From positions 1 to 51,790 of IMG/VR virus record IMGVR_UViG_3300010885_060015: a stretch of 51,790 nt of DNA. The stretch is one strand, 5' to 3'. Below the pieces are notes generated by a model. The model was not told the origin of the DNA and did not search any database. It saw only the letters and a list, made by a program, of their open reading frames with translations. Both the position numbers and the translations under genes were made by a program. The DNA is from a virus. How positions within the stretch are numbered: the first letter of the stretch is position 1; every line of letters begins with the position of its first letter. Positions 1 through 7,489 of the stretch are shown here, piece after piece.

Positions 1-610
1 GCCGTAGTGCTGGGTGTAGGCGAGGCCGTTGTGCTGGGTGTAGGCGATGCCGTTGTACTTGGTGTAGGCGAGGCCGTTGTGCTAGGTGTCGGAGAGGCCG
101 TTGTACTTGGCGTGGGCGAGGGTGTTGGTGTCGGAGAGGATGTTCTACTTGGTGTCGGAGAGGCCGTTGTACTTGGTGTCGGAGAGGCCGTTGTACTTGG
201 TGTCGGAGAGGCCGTTGTACTTGGCGTGGGTGACGCTGTTGTGCTTGGCGTCGGCGATGCCGTTGTGCTTGGCGTGGGTGACGCTGTTGTGCTTGGTGTA
301 GGTGACGCTGTTGTACTTGGTGTCGGAGAGGCCGTTGTACTTGGCGTGGGTGACGCTGTTGTGCTTGGCGTAGGTGACGCTGTTGTGCTTGGTGTGGGCG
401 AGGGTGTTGGTGTCGGAGAGGATGTTCTACTTGGCGTAGGTGACGCCGTCGTGCTTGGTGTCGGAGAGGCTGTTGTGCTTGGTGTCGGCGATGCCGTTGT
501 GCTTGGCGTAGGTGACGCTGTTGTGCTAGGTGTCGGAGAGGCTGTTTTACTGGGCGTGGGCGATGCCGTTGTGCTGGGCGTAGGCGATGCCGTTGTACTG
601 GGCGTAGGCG
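1..610. repeat. 24-nt tandem coding repeat
   Basis: About 25 imperfect copies of a 24-nt unit, each encoding TTASPTPS on the minus strand. Variation is mostly at third codon positions (GTG/GTA, GGC/GGT, GAG/GAT as read on plus), which suggests selection on the minus-strand protein. There are no unique spacers, so this is not a CRISPR array. Confidence 0.85.
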
Positions 611-1118
611 TAGGCGGCTGAGTGGCTGATCTACTCGGCGTAGGCGGCGGTGGAGTAGGCGATCTGCTCGGCGTAGGCGGCGGTGGAGTAGGCGATCTGC
701 TCGGCGTAGGCGGTATTGGAGTTGCCGATTTGCTCGGCGTAGGAGTTGTGCACGAAGGCCAAACGCCGCTCCCGCCGCTGTTGCTAAGGGTCGAAGAGAC
801 TGTTCCACCGCAAGATACTCCATTGGAATTAAAATCTTGCTCATAATTACCGACGACTCCGCCTATGCACTTAACATTACGAAACTTTATTCGTATGTTT
901 GAAAAATTTGGCGGATCGGCTCCGGGAAACGGGTCTACAAGGTTAACTGTGCGTTGGACTGTACCTACTATTGACGACCCCATACCAGAGTCATAAAGTG
1001 TGTCGCCAAAGTCGCTGGTTATTAAAACATCCGCCGCATACCCAGTGGGCACGGTCAGATTTACTGTGGCGTTACAAGCCAAGGCCGAAATTCTATTCAG
1101 CCAATCGTTTTCGCTCAT
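1..1118 (-). CDS. Pro/Ser/Thr-repeat protein, 3' end beyond left edge
   Basis: The reading frame starts at the ATG at 1118 and runs leftwards off the window with no stop, giving at least 372 residues. The ATG overlaps the stop of the gene before it as ATGA, and AAGGAG sits just upstream, so the two are probably translationally coupled. The first ~120 residues look globular and include a few Cys. They are followed by 11-residue PTPPPPTPSRS units and then about 25 units of eight residues, TTASPTPS, with occasional SRTSSPTP variants. Such linkers are common in extended surface or virion proteins; its role here is inferred. Repeat units of 24 and 33 nt are multiples of three, so the opposite strand is also open (reading LGVGEAVV repeats), but that strand has no Shine-Dalgarno and no globular domain. 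Confidence 0.75.
   Translation of the reverse strand, partial: MSENDWLNRISALACNATVNLTVPTGYAADVLITSDFGDTLYDSGMGSSIVGTVQRTVNLVDPFPGADPPNFSNIRIKFRNVKCIGGVVGNYEQDFNSNGVSCGGTVSSTLSNSGGSGVWPSCTTPTPSKSATPIPPTPSRSPTPPPPTPSRSPTPPPPTPSRSATQPPTPTPSTTASPTPSTTASPTPSKTASPTPSTTASPTPSTTASPTPSTTASPTPSTTASPTPSRTSSPTPTPSPTPSTTASPTPSTTASPTPSTTASPTPSTTASPTPSTTASPTPSTTASPTPSTTASPTPSTTASPTPSTTASPTPSTTASPTPSRTSSPTPTPSPTPSTTASPTPSTTASPTPSTTASPTPSTTASPTPSTT
632..740. repeat. 33-nt tandem coding repeat
   Basis: About three copies of a 33-nt unit encoding the 11-residue PTPPPPTPSRS on the minus strand, between the globular domain and the 24-nt repeats of the same gene. The two central copies are nearly identical. Confidence 0.7.
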
Positions 1119-1399
1119 GGATTTTCTCCTTGGCGAAAGTTAGGGGTGGGCAATGGTGTAGGAGTCGGGACTAGTTTTTTCTTAAATGTGATCCCACTGA
1201 ATCCATATCCATTGAATTTGCAGTCGCAAGTGCATTCCGGGGGCTCCTTGGGGCCGCACTCGAAGTGAATGGTAATACTGTCGCAACAGTTGTCGGGCGG
1301 GCAAGACGTGTCGCAGCAGTCTACGAAGCACTGTTGATTCGGATTGGCAGCCTTACCTGGCTGGCCTCGCTTAAACTGTTGCCCGCAGCAGTCTCCCAT
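1115..1399 (-). CDS. cysteine-rich small protein
   Basis: 94 residues with 12 cysteines, many as CC pairs (DCC, NCC) or CxC, all before residue ~62. A P/T-rich tail (PTPTPLPTP) follows and resembles the linker of the next gene. The start ATG directly follows the TAA of the upstream gene (TAAATG), and the stop overlaps the next ATG, so this is the middle gene of a three-gene minus-strand unit. No signal peptide is visible. The cysteine density suggests metal binding or disulfide cross-linking. I do not recognise the family. Confidence 0.7.
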   Translation of the reverse strand: MGDCCGQQFKRGQPGKAANPNQQCFVDCCDTSCPPDNCCDSITIHFECGPKEPPECTCDCKFNGYGFSGITFKKKLVPTPTPLPTPNFRQGENP

Positions 1400-1648
1400 T
1401 TATCTCCCAAAGAAATCATCTGGATATTCAATTTTAACGACTCCATTTTTATCGGTCTTTTCACCTGTGCTCGGATCCTCCACCCACCACCTCACTTGAT
1501 TGACGGGTATCCCTAACTCATCCATGTGGCACTTGTCTTCCGGGTTCACCGGCATGTGGTATTTTTCTCCATCCATCAAGATCGCCACGTTGCAAGTCTC
1601 GTTTGTCTTATCAAAAAGGAAGCAGTTTCCGCATCTCGGCTCTTTCAT
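1400..1648 (-). CDS. small protein with conserved-looking cysteines
   Basis: 82 residues when started at the ATG at 1648 (a TTG four codons earlier is also possible). A CGNC pair near the N-terminus is followed by a third Cys about 10 residues on and a fourth near residue 36 (DKC), a pattern suited to zinc binding. The C-terminus is acidic and aromatic (RWWVEDP, EYPDDFFGR). It is the first gene of the minus-strand unit leading to the repeat protein. Function unknown. Confidence 0.65.
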   Translation of the reverse strand: MKEPRCGNCFLFDKTNETCNVAILMDGEKYHMPVNPEDKCHMDELGIPVNQVRWWVEDPSTGEKTDKNGVVKIEYPDDFFGR

Positions 1649-1669
1649 ATTTTTTTCCAAATGTATGTA

Positions 1670-1698
1670 TTGAACTCGTCCAATAAAAAGAGTATGCT
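1670..1698 (+). promoter_or_regulatory. sigma70-like promoter upstream of the dNMP kinase-like gene
   Basis: TTGAAC at 1670-1675, a 17-nt spacer, then TATGCT at 1693-1698. The predicted start of transcription leaves a ~16-nt leader containing an AAGAAGGG Shine-Dalgarno before the ATG at 1721. Confidence 0.5.
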
Positions 1699-1720
1699 TT
1701 CTCCTAAGAAGGGTTAAAAA

Positions 1721-2302
1721 ATGAGATTATTGGCGTGTGCGGGCCAACTTCGTCAAGGCAAGGATGTGACTGCGGACTACCTCGCAAAGAGGCTCGGCTG
1801 GGGTCGGGGTTCGTTTGCTAGCAATGTAAAGCGGATTTTTTGTGAGACTTTTGAGGCAGATCTTGATTTTATTGAAAAATGGAAGACTGTTTCCGAGCCG
1901 CCGCCGGGATTCAAGATTCCGGTTCGCCAAGCCCTTCAGTTCATAGGGGACGGATTCAGAAGCATCAAGGATGGTATTTGGATTGAAATGCTGCTACGAG
2001 ACCCAGAAATATCCCTCATAATTAGTGATGTGCGTTATCGGAATGAGTTGTTTGCGGTGAGGGATCGCGGCGGAATTAATATTCTGATTTACAGGCCCGG
2101 GTTTATCAACGACGACCCTAACGACTCTGAGTCACAAATAAGAGGTTTTGTCGAGTATTTCTTGCGAAGGGGCGGCGAGGGGAAAATAGAATCTGCTCCT
2201 GGAGATTTCGGCTTAGTTGACTTTTTTCTTGTTAACGACGGTAGCTTGGATGATCTTTATTCAAAAATAGACCGCTTAATTTTACCGCATCTCAAAGCAT
2301 AA
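1721..2302 (+). CDS. deoxynucleoside monophosphate kinase-like protein
   Basis: 193 residues. The N-terminus carries a P-loop variant, GQLRQGKD, followed by TADYLAK, as in phage dNMP kinases (T4 gp1 type), where GKD replaces the usual GKT/S. The central SDVRYRNE matches the conserved DVR-x-x-NE stretch of that family. Such enzymes phosphorylate dNMPs for phage DNA synthesis, which fits thyX about 6 kb downstream. Its ATG is preceded by AAGAAGGG. The gene converges with the next minus-strand gene, leaving 3 nt between them. Family assignment is by motif only. Confidence 0.7.
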   Translation: MRLLACAGQLRQGKDVTADYLAKRLGWGRGSFASNVKRIFCETFEADLDFIEKWKTVSEPPPGFKIPVRQALQFIGDGFRSIKDGIWIEMLLRDPEISLIISDVRYRNELFAVRDRGGINILIYRPGFINDDPNDSESQIRGFVEYFLRRGGEGKIESAPGDFGLVDFFLVNDGSLDDLYSKIDRLILPHLKA

Positions 2303-2305
2303 TTT

Positions 2306-2719
2306 TTAAGCTATTCCGGCGTTGGGAGGTGGCTCCAAATCTTGTTTGAGAAGCCCCTCTAGGTCTTCTATGTTTACTAAAAAGGTCTCGTTTTCTTTTT
2401 CGCTGGGGATTCGGGTCATATTCCCGTCCTCATCTTTATAGTCTGATCTTCTGATGCGGGGGTCGTTAACCTTCACAACCACGGCATGCGTTATTTGCCC
2501 ATCTTTGTTTCTTTTGAACTTCTTGATTGTGTAGGAACCCACGTTGCTGGTTATTCCCAATTTCTCTGAGGTTTCCGGGCTAAAAGAGAAAAATGTGCCA
2601 ATCTGCGGTTCATTTTCCATGTCCCTTGAGTCGATGCCGAGCACATCCTCTAGGGATGACAAGTAGGACTGTTTCTCCTCTTCTTCTTCTAAGAATGATC
2701 TGAATGATTTTTCGCACAT
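2306..2719 (-). CDS. unknown protein with capsid-targeting-like N-terminus
   Basis: 137 residues from the ATG at 2719. Upstream in-frame ATGs to 2935 would overlap the divergent plus-strand gene and are less likely. It starts MCEKSFRSFLE, with the F-x-x-F-L-E spacing seen in several other proteins of this window and in T4 capsid-targeting sequences; an acidic run follows. The rest is mixed beta/charged sequence (IGTFFSFSP, SYTIKKFKRN, HAVVVKVNDP) with a proline-rich end. It is divergently arranged with the gene at 2754 over a 34-nt gap containing TATATACT. Function unknown. Confidence 0.6.
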   Translation of the reverse strand: MCEKSFRSFLEEEEEKQSYLSSLEDVLGIDSRDMENEPQIGTFFSFSPETSEKLGITSNVGSYTIKKFKRNKDGQITHAVVVKVNDPRIRRSDYKDEDGNMTRIPSEKENETFLVNIEDLEGLLKQDLEPPPNAGIA

Positions 2720-2753
2720 GTTAAGGTATATACTTTGAACCGGGAGAGATTTT

Positions 2754-3146
2754 ATGAAGAGCCCAGCATTTTCTAATTTTCGCGAATTGATGGATAGGTG
2801 GGACGCCGCGTCTCGCATGTTTGTCGAGAACGACCTTTGTCTTTTTTTTAAGAAGGACGGCGTTTTGTATGGAACTACGGAAACCGGCCGCATAACCTTC
2901 GCTCGCATGAAGAATCCGGAGTCGAGGGAAGACAAGGATTGGGCTAAAGACGCTAGTTTTTCGGCCTATGACTTGGAAAAGTCTACTGACGGGGAAAAAT
3001 CCATGTCTGTATTTCACAACGATGATATAGGCGACATGGAAATCTTGACTCACGACAAGGTGGAAAAGCAGTTGGAAAAGAAAGGCAAGAAAATGATAGT
3101 TGTTTCCGACGACGAAGATGGAGACACGAATTACGGGGAGGTTTGA
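2754..3146 (+). CDS. hypothetical protein, acidic C-terminus
   Basis: 130 residues, preceded by GGGAGAG. The N-terminal half is helical and aromatic (NFRELMDRWDAASRMF, LCLFFKKDGVLYGTT); the C-terminus ends with VVSDDEDGD. The stop is followed closely by the next start, and GGGGAGG lies across the junction, so it is the first gene of a plus-strand unit. I do not recognise it. Confidence 0.65.
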   Translation: MKSPAFSNFRELMDRWDAASRMFVENDLCLFFKKDGVLYGTTETGRITFARMKNPESREDKDWAKDASFSAYDLEKSTDGEKSMSVFHNDDIGDMEILTHDKVEKQLEKKGKKMIVVSDDEDGDTNYGEV

Positions 3147-3148
3147 TT

Positions 3149-3328
3149 TTGTCGCATACTAAGTTGGAGAGTTGGGCAAGCAACATAGGCTACGTCGTAG
3201 AGAAGGACGAATTCGGCGAATATCTTTGGAGCAAGGAGGGAGGTTCTCTTAACAAGTGCCGTACTGCCGGAGAGATCGTGGATCGCATCTTGGAGGATAT
3301 AAGGTCGAGTTATCAAGGAGAAAGATGA
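3149..3328 (+). CDS. small hypothetical protein (TTG start)
   Basis: 59 residues. The TTG at 3149 is 7 nt after GGAGG; another TTG at 3143 is too close to that Shine-Dalgarno. The sequence has a short beta-like part (GYVVEKDEFGEYLWSKEGG) and a helical end (TAGEIVDRILEDIR). The stop overlaps the next start as ATGA. Function unknown. Confidence 0.55.
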   Translation: MSHTKLESWASNIGYVVEKDEFGEYLWSKEGGSLNKCRTAGEIVDRILEDIRSSYQGER

Positions 3329-3990
3329 CTCTTCCCTTCGCTGACAGTTCTGGAAAGAAATACGTTTGCTTCTGCTGCGGCGTTCAGTTTGAGGAATACG
3401 AGGAATTTAAAACTCATATTGTAGAAAATCACGAGGAAGGCCGCGAGTTCGTGAGGTGCCCTCTGGATCACTGCGGAGCCCCCGTTCGTGATGTCAAGCT
3501 TCACATGAAGGTGAAGCATCCTAATTTTGATTTTAAGAACTACGCCGGCCAAGCCAGAGCCATCTTATGGCACGATTTTTCCCAGAAAGGCAAAAAGACC
3601 AGAAAGCCGAAATTCAAGCAAGGCAAATATGAGTCCACGAAGACTGGCAGAGTGCTTGGGTACAGGAGTGGTCTGGAGGAGAAAGTCTACAAAATACTGG
3701 ATCAGCATGACGAAGTGATGTCTTTCTATTCCGAGCCTTTTCGGATAGATTACATACATGGTGGACAAGCCCATAAATATACTCCGGATCTAATTGTGAA
3801 TTTCATGGACGGGACGAAGCAACTGTGGGAGATCAAGCCATCCAACCAGACCGACTTGGAGATGAATAAGAACAAGTGGCGTGCGGCCGAGGAGGCTTGC
3901 AAAGTGAGGGGATGGAAATTCGAGGTCTACACAGAGCAGAGAATCAACAAACTCGGACAAGAGGTTCGGAGGCAGTCGATAGATGAATAA
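3325..3990 (+). CDS. zinc-finger PD-(D/E)XK nuclease, T4 gp4/TnsA-like
   Basis: 221 residues from the ATG at 3325, which has GGAG upstream and overlaps the previous stop. Residues ~12-65 hold two C2H2-type fingers (CFCC...H..NH, then C....C...H...H). Residues ~105-200 read as a PD-(D/E)XK nuclease: GYRSGLEEKV, FRIDYIHGG, KYTPDLIV (the PD) and WEIKPSNQ (E-x-K). The order YRS-x-x-E, SEPF, Y-x-PD, EIKP resembles T4 head-completion nuclease gp4 and TnsA-type domains. The fingers may direct it to DNA. Whether it acts in DNA packaging, repair or host DNA attack cannot be told from sequence. It overlaps the next gene by 8 nt. Confidence 0.7.
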   Translation: MTLPFADSSGKKYVCFCCGVQFEEYEEFKTHIVENHEEGREFVRCPLDHCGAPVRDVKLHMKVKHPNFDFKNYAGQARAILWHDFSQKGKKTRKPKFKQGKYESTKTGRVLGYRSGLEEKVYKILDQHDEVMSFYSEPFRIDYIHGGQAHKYTPDLIVNFMDGTKQLWEIKPSNQTDLEMNKNKWRAAEEACKVRGWKFEVYTEQRINKLGQEVRRQSIDE

Positions 3991-4375
3991 TTTCAAGGAT
4001 TTTTTGCTAGAACAGTTCCGCAAACCAGACGGGAGCATCAAGTCCGATCCGGGCTACTTGTACCATGCAACCAATACAGAAAACCTCGATGACATAAGAA
4101 ACTCCGGCAACCTTGATGTATTCGGTCCATCTCACGGGACGGACCAAGAGGTTTGGCCGGACGGCGGCGAAGAGGACAGATCCTATTGGACTGACAAGGC
4201 TGGATCTGCTTGGATGTTTGCTCCCGAGCACGGCACGCCGGTCATACTGCGGACTCGTTTCTCGCCATTGTTCAAGAGGGAGTCTACGGGCGATTACTAC
4301 TCCACGAAGACAATACCCGCTTCGGAATTGGAGGTCATGATGCAAGACGGAACTTGGTCACCTGTTCGGAATTAA
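3983..4375 (+). CDS. putative ADP-ribosyltransferase-like protein with capsid-targeting-like N-terminus
   Basis: 130 residues. It starts MNNFKDFLLE, which matches position by position the form of the T4 capsid-targeting sequence MKTYQEFIAE. The body begins YLYHATNTENLDDIRNSG, the H-x-T/N-L-x-x-I-x-x-G opening seen in KptA/DarT-type ADP-ribosyltransferases. It continues with YWTDKAGSAWMFA (aromatic plus A-x-x-F) and IPASELEV (candidate catalytic Glu). T4 Alt is likewise a capsid-packaged ADP-ribosyltransferase. The catalytic assignment is inferred from this layout and is uncertain. Confidence 0.5.
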   Translation: MNNFKDFLLEQFRKPDGSIKSDPGYLYHATNTENLDDIRNSGNLDVFGPSHGTDQEVWPDGGEEDRSYWTDKAGSAWMFAPEHGTPVILRTRFSPLFKRESTGDYYSTKTIPASELEVMMQDGTWSPVRN

Positions 4376-4377
4376 AA

Positions 4378-4716
4378 ATGCAAATAATACAGAAGGGCTG
4401 GGGCCACGAGAAAATCGTCCACAATTCGGACGGGTACTGCGGTAAAGTTCTTGTTTTCCACAAGGGCAAGAAGTGCTCTTATCATTATCATAAGATTAAG
4501 ACTGAGACGTTCTACTGCTTGGGAAGGATGCTTTTAAGGTACGGCCCCGAAGACGATCTATCGTGCGCTAGCGAGATCATTCTTGAGACTGGAGACGTTT
4601 TTCATGTGCCTACGGGACTTCGCCATCAGATGGAGGCCTTGGAGGATTCTCAATTGTTCGAATTCTCTACGACTGATTACCCCGAGGACTCCATAAGAAT
4701 CATTAATGGTGACTAG
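4378..4716 (+). CDS. single-domain cupin
   Basis: 112 residues from the ATG 2 nt after the previous stop. Both cupin motifs are visible: CSYHYHKIKTETFYCLG (H-x-H, then E and G) and GDVFHVPTGLRHQ (P-x-G-x-x-H), giving a full metal-binding set. It most resembles the C-terminal cupin of mannose-6-phosphate isomerase/GDP-mannose enzymes and small sugar-related cupins. Nearby glycosyltransferases and hldE would suit a sugar-nucleotide role, but the substrate is unknown. Confidence 0.7.
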   Translation: MQIIQKGWGHEKIVHNSDGYCGKVLVFHKGKKCSYHYHKIKTETFYCLGRMLLRYGPEDDLSCASEIILETGDVFHVPTGLRHQMEALEDSQLFEFSTTDYPEDSIRIINGD

Positions 4717-4724
4717 ATAACACC

Positions 4725-5564
4725 ATGCAGTTTAAAGAATGGCTTAAGACTGAAGGTTTCTATCCTTACCGTGACGTGCTCAAGGTCTACCGAGATCTTA
4801 TGCAAGGAACCCCAGAAAACCTCAAACATCACCCTGAAGGCAATTCTTGGGAACATGTCAAACTTGTGTTTAAATCGATTTACGGATCGGCCGAACGAAA
4901 TACTTCTAGAGCTGCAAGGGAACTGGAGAGACTCAAGGCCGATCCTTCAATGTCTGAAATACTGGGCGCTGTGGATTTCTCTGTCAGTCCCGAGGAGCAG
5001 AATGTTCTCAATTTATCAGCATTCTTGCACGATGTGGCCAAGCCCGACACTGTTACCGCTGACGGGCAGAAATTTCTTTTTCCTCCCGGCGAGGTAAAAG
5101 GGCTTATACAAGCCATAGGCCACGACAGCCCCAAATATTATATCCCTAGAATAGAAAAATTGAAGGCTCATGCTCCCGAAGACTTGCTTGAGTTCTACGA
5201 GTCCCACAAAGACTTGATTCATTTTCTGATCGATCGCCATATGGATCATATAAAAAGCAGTTTTCCTAAAGATTTTCTGTCCTCGTATTTCGAGGGAGGG
5301 AAACTAAAAAACGATCAGAAGGTTAAACTTCTACTGATTTTGATGTGGGCAGACATGCTCGGCCGCGCGGGAAGCCCAGATGTACAGCAAGGCATAGATA
5401 TGATAAAATCGTCCGCCGAGAAAAGTTTGAGGAGGGAGAAGAACATCTCTAGTAAGAAGCAACCGTTTGCAGGCGGAGCCGAAGAATTCAGAAGCATGCT
5501 GGCATCCAAGGGTTTGCCTCCGGAAGCGATAGAGTCCGCCGTGAAGTCTAAATTCGGCGGTTAA
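4725..5564 (+). CDS. HD-domain protein with capsid-targeting-like N-terminus
   Basis: 279 residues. It opens MQFKEWLKTE, a form shared with several other proteins here. The HD-type metal site is spread over HHPEGNSWEHV (residues ~36-46), FLHDVAKPDT (~102-111), GHDS (~131) and FLIDRHMDH (~163). This order matches the HD region of CCA-adding enzymes and related phosphohydrolases, without the nucleotidyltransferase head. A Lys/Gly-rich tail follows. Possible substrates are nucleotides or cyclic nucleotides; none can be chosen from sequence. Confidence 0.65.
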   Translation: MQFKEWLKTEGFYPYRDVLKVYRDLMQGTPENLKHHPEGNSWEHVKLVFKSIYGSAERNTSRAARELERLKADPSMSEILGAVDFSVSPEEQNVLNLSAFLHDVAKPDTVTADGQKFLFPPGEVKGLIQAIGHDSPKYYIPRIEKLKAHAPEDLLEFYESHKDLIHFLIDRHMDHIKSSFPKDFLSSYFEGGKLKNDQKVKLLLILMWADMLGRAGSPDVQQGIDMIKSSAEKSLRREKNISSKKQPFAGGAEEFRSMLASKGLPPEAIESAVKSKFGG

Positions 5565-5572
5565 ATATGGTC

Positions 5573-5600
5573 TTGAACTTTTGGTAAAATTGAATAGAAT
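5573..5600 (+). promoter_or_regulatory. promoter-like boxes placed for a leaderless transcript
   Basis: TTGAAC at 5573-5578, a 16-nt spacer, TAGAAT at 5595-5600, then only 6 nt to the ATG at 5607. There is no Shine-Dalgarno. A start of transcription at the usual distance would fall on the ATG itself. The same layout occurs at 26899 and 33887. Confidence 0.4.
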
Positions 5601-5606
5601 AGCAGT

Positions 5607-6644
5607 ATGAAAACTGATCTATATGTCTTTCAGTGGATATCCGACTTGGGCGGATCCGATACACGTCTCAAAGAGCTCTTGATGCTCTTAAAGGACGACT
5701 TTAGGATCACTTGCATACCAAACGATGAATTTAGGTTAGGCGAAAAGCATAACACGGATTTCCTAGATAGTCTGGGCATCAAATACTGTATGCCCTCGGG
5801 ACTCCCCAAAAACCCAGAGGGGTTCGCTTACGCCAACTGCAACTTTCGGCTTTTCAGAGAAGTCGGCAGGATTGATTTTATTCGGTCATTGAATCTTAAA
5901 TTTCTTTGGTCCAACGATATGATGTGGACCACGAGAGAGGAATTGGAAAGTATTGCTAAGGGAAAGGTAGACTGCTGTCTTTTTACCTCGCCATTCCACT
6001 ATGAAATAGTCTCTCCTTCTATACTCGGCATCAAGCCGAACCAGAAGTCCGCGATACTAGATAACTATTTTGATAGTTCCACTTGGCAGTATTGCGAGAG
6101 GCCTTGTCGGCCAACATTGGTCTGCGGCAAGGTGAGTCGCGATGATCTGATGAAGTTTTCCGATGACTTTCCTGTTTTCTACGAGTCAGCCACTCGGCTT
6201 GTCTCTGCTTCTTACAAAGTTATGGGATGGAGTCACGAACTAGCCAAAAAATACGATTGGTTCAAGTTTTCTGACAAGTGGAAATTTTTGGGCACAAATG
6301 CATTGGGCGCGCAAGAATTTTTGGAGTCCATCGACGTATTTCTTTATAACTGCAACTCCGAATTTATAGAGAATCAAAGCCGTGCTGTCATTGAGGCGCA
6401 ATTGACCGGTTGTCCCGTGGTCGCACCCAACAAGTGGAACTTTCCCAACATGATATGGAACCAGCGTACCGGATACTTATGGAACAACTTGGAAGAGCTC
6501 AGAGAAGCCCTGGTTGATCTCGAGAATTATGAATTCAGAACGAAGATGGGCAAGTTCGCCAGTGATTGTTCAAGGGACATATGGTGTGACCCTGTTTCCG
6601 CAAAGAGAAAATGGAATTCCGTCCTAAACTACGTGTCGGGGTAA
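5607..6644 (+). CDS. GT-B glycosyltransferase, GT4-like
   Basis: 345 residues. The C-terminal half has the GT4 nucleotide-sugar site layout: FLGTNALGAQEFLESIDVF, then SRAVIEAQLTGCPVVAP (E-x-A-x-x-x-G-x-P-V-V) and GYLWNNLEELREAL. The N-terminal half has the opening expected of a GT-B fold (FQWISDLGGSDTRLKELL). The ATG lacks a Shine-Dalgarno and lies just behind promoter-like boxes. A second glycosyltransferase follows 2 nt after its stop, so the two probably act on the same glycan. Donor and acceptor are unknown. Confidence 0.75.
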   Translation: MKTDLYVFQWISDLGGSDTRLKELLMLLKDDFRITCIPNDEFRLGEKHNTDFLDSLGIKYCMPSGLPKNPEGFAYANCNFRLFREVGRIDFIRSLNLKFLWSNDMMWTTREELESIAKGKVDCCLFTSPFHYEIVSPSILGIKPNQKSAILDNYFDSSTWQYCERPCRPTLVCGKVSRDDLMKFSDDFPVFYESATRLVSASYKVMGWSHELAKKYDWFKFSDKWKFLGTNALGAQEFLESIDVFLYNCNSEFIENQSRAVIEAQLTGCPVVAPNKWNFPNMIWNQRTGYLWNNLEELREALVDLENYEFRTKMGKFASDCSRDIWCDPVSAKRKWNSVLNYVSG

Positions 6645-6646
6645 AA

Positions 6647-7489
6647 ATGAAAACTTTAATATGGTCGGTGGCTTGGAATGAATACAGATTCATGTTGCAG
6701 AGTCTTGTTTCTTCAATAAGAGAGGCGGGTCTGGAGCACGACATACTCACTTTCTCTGACGAACCAATTCACGGAACGATTTCGTGCGAACTCGATAAAA
6801 AAATAGACTTGGACTTCAAGCAGTATTGGAAGTTCGAGTATCTTTTAAAGGTCTGTGAATTGAACTATGATTTGTTCGTATTCATAGATAGCGATCATTA
6901 TTTTGTTCGCAAGCCTTCCAAAGAATTCTGCGATATAATTGGATCTGACCCGTGGCACTCGTTCTTGGAGTCGCCCTTGAATTCTCCACAGACGAGACGT
7001 CCCGATTGGTGGGGTGTTCCTAACGGGCGGATGGTAAAACTCTATCAAGACTTCGGCGTAACCCAGAAGACTGCGTATAGCACCAACGGCGGTTTTTGGA
7101 TGTGTAAGAAGGGTTTTGCGCGCCACGCAGCCGCCACCGCTACAAGGTTCAAGGACTTTCAGAGGATCAATGGCATGGATCTTCCCGAGGAGGTCTTTGT
7201 AGCCATATTGTCGCATATGTTCAGCACGGAATACCAAGATAGATTCCACTCTAATTATGAGGACATCTGGGCCAGCGAGTGGACGGGGTCATTGAGTGAC
7301 AAGATTCCGGACGGCTCTCCATGGGAGTTCCAAGAGTACATGACCAATGCCAAAAAAGTCGTCAATCCTGCTATAGTTCACGCCATGAGAAGCAAGAATG
7401 CCCTTGTATCTAAAGGAAAGCAAGTTCTGGAACACAACGAGGCAACGTTTGTTTCTTGGGAGGACGTTTTGAAGGAGAAGAAAAATTAA
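6647..7489 (+). CDS. GT-A glycosyltransferase-like protein
   Basis: 280 residues from the ATG at 6647, whose Shine-Dalgarno GGGG runs into the previous stop (GGGGTAAAAATG). FVFIDSDHYF at ~residues 76-85 gives a D-x-D metal site. NSPQTRRPDWWG and STNGGFWMCKKGFAR resemble the acceptor side of GT8-type enzymes. The stop codon overlaps the proposed ATT start of thyX. It is co-oriented and nearly contiguous with the GT4-like gene. Confidence 0.65.
   Translation: MKTLIWSVAWNEYRFMLQSLVSSIREAGLEHDILTFSDEPIHGTISCELDKKIDLDFKQYWKFEYLLKVCELNYDLFVFIDSDHYFVRKPSKEFCDIIGSDPWHSFLESPLNSPQTRRPDWWGVPNGRMVKLYQDFGVTQKTAYSTNGGFWMCKKGFARHAAATATRFKDFQRINGMDLPEEVFVAILSHMFSTEYQDRFHSNYEDIWASEWTGSLSDKIPDGSPWEFQEYMTNAKKVVNPAIVHAMRSKNALVSKGKQVLEHNEATFVSWEDVLKEKKN
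7472..7487 (+). promoter_or_regulatory. Shine-Dalgarno and ATT start of thyX
   Basis: AAGGAG at 7472-7477, 7 nt, then ATT at 7485-7487, which overlaps the preceding gene's TAA (7487-7489). In-frame sequence from here encodes the conserved ThyX N-terminus. No standard start codon exists between the upstream in-frame stop (TGA 7470) and the too-late ATG at 7524. Confidence 0.6.

Noticed and set aside
7-621. Plus-strand reading frame with LGVGEAVV repeats
   Set aside because: It is the antisense of the PST-repeat gene; units of 24 nt keep all frames open. No Shine-Dalgarno or globular domain, and third-position variation fits the minus-strand protein.
1-740. CRISPR array
   Set aside because: Head-to-tail repeats without unique spacers, in a coding frame.
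2721-3053. Minus-strand open frames over the 2754 gene, including an upstream extension of the 2719 gene to 2935
   Set aside because: They overlap a plus-strand gene with a good Shine-Dalgarno; the ATG at 2719 with the MCEKSFRSFLE head is a better start.
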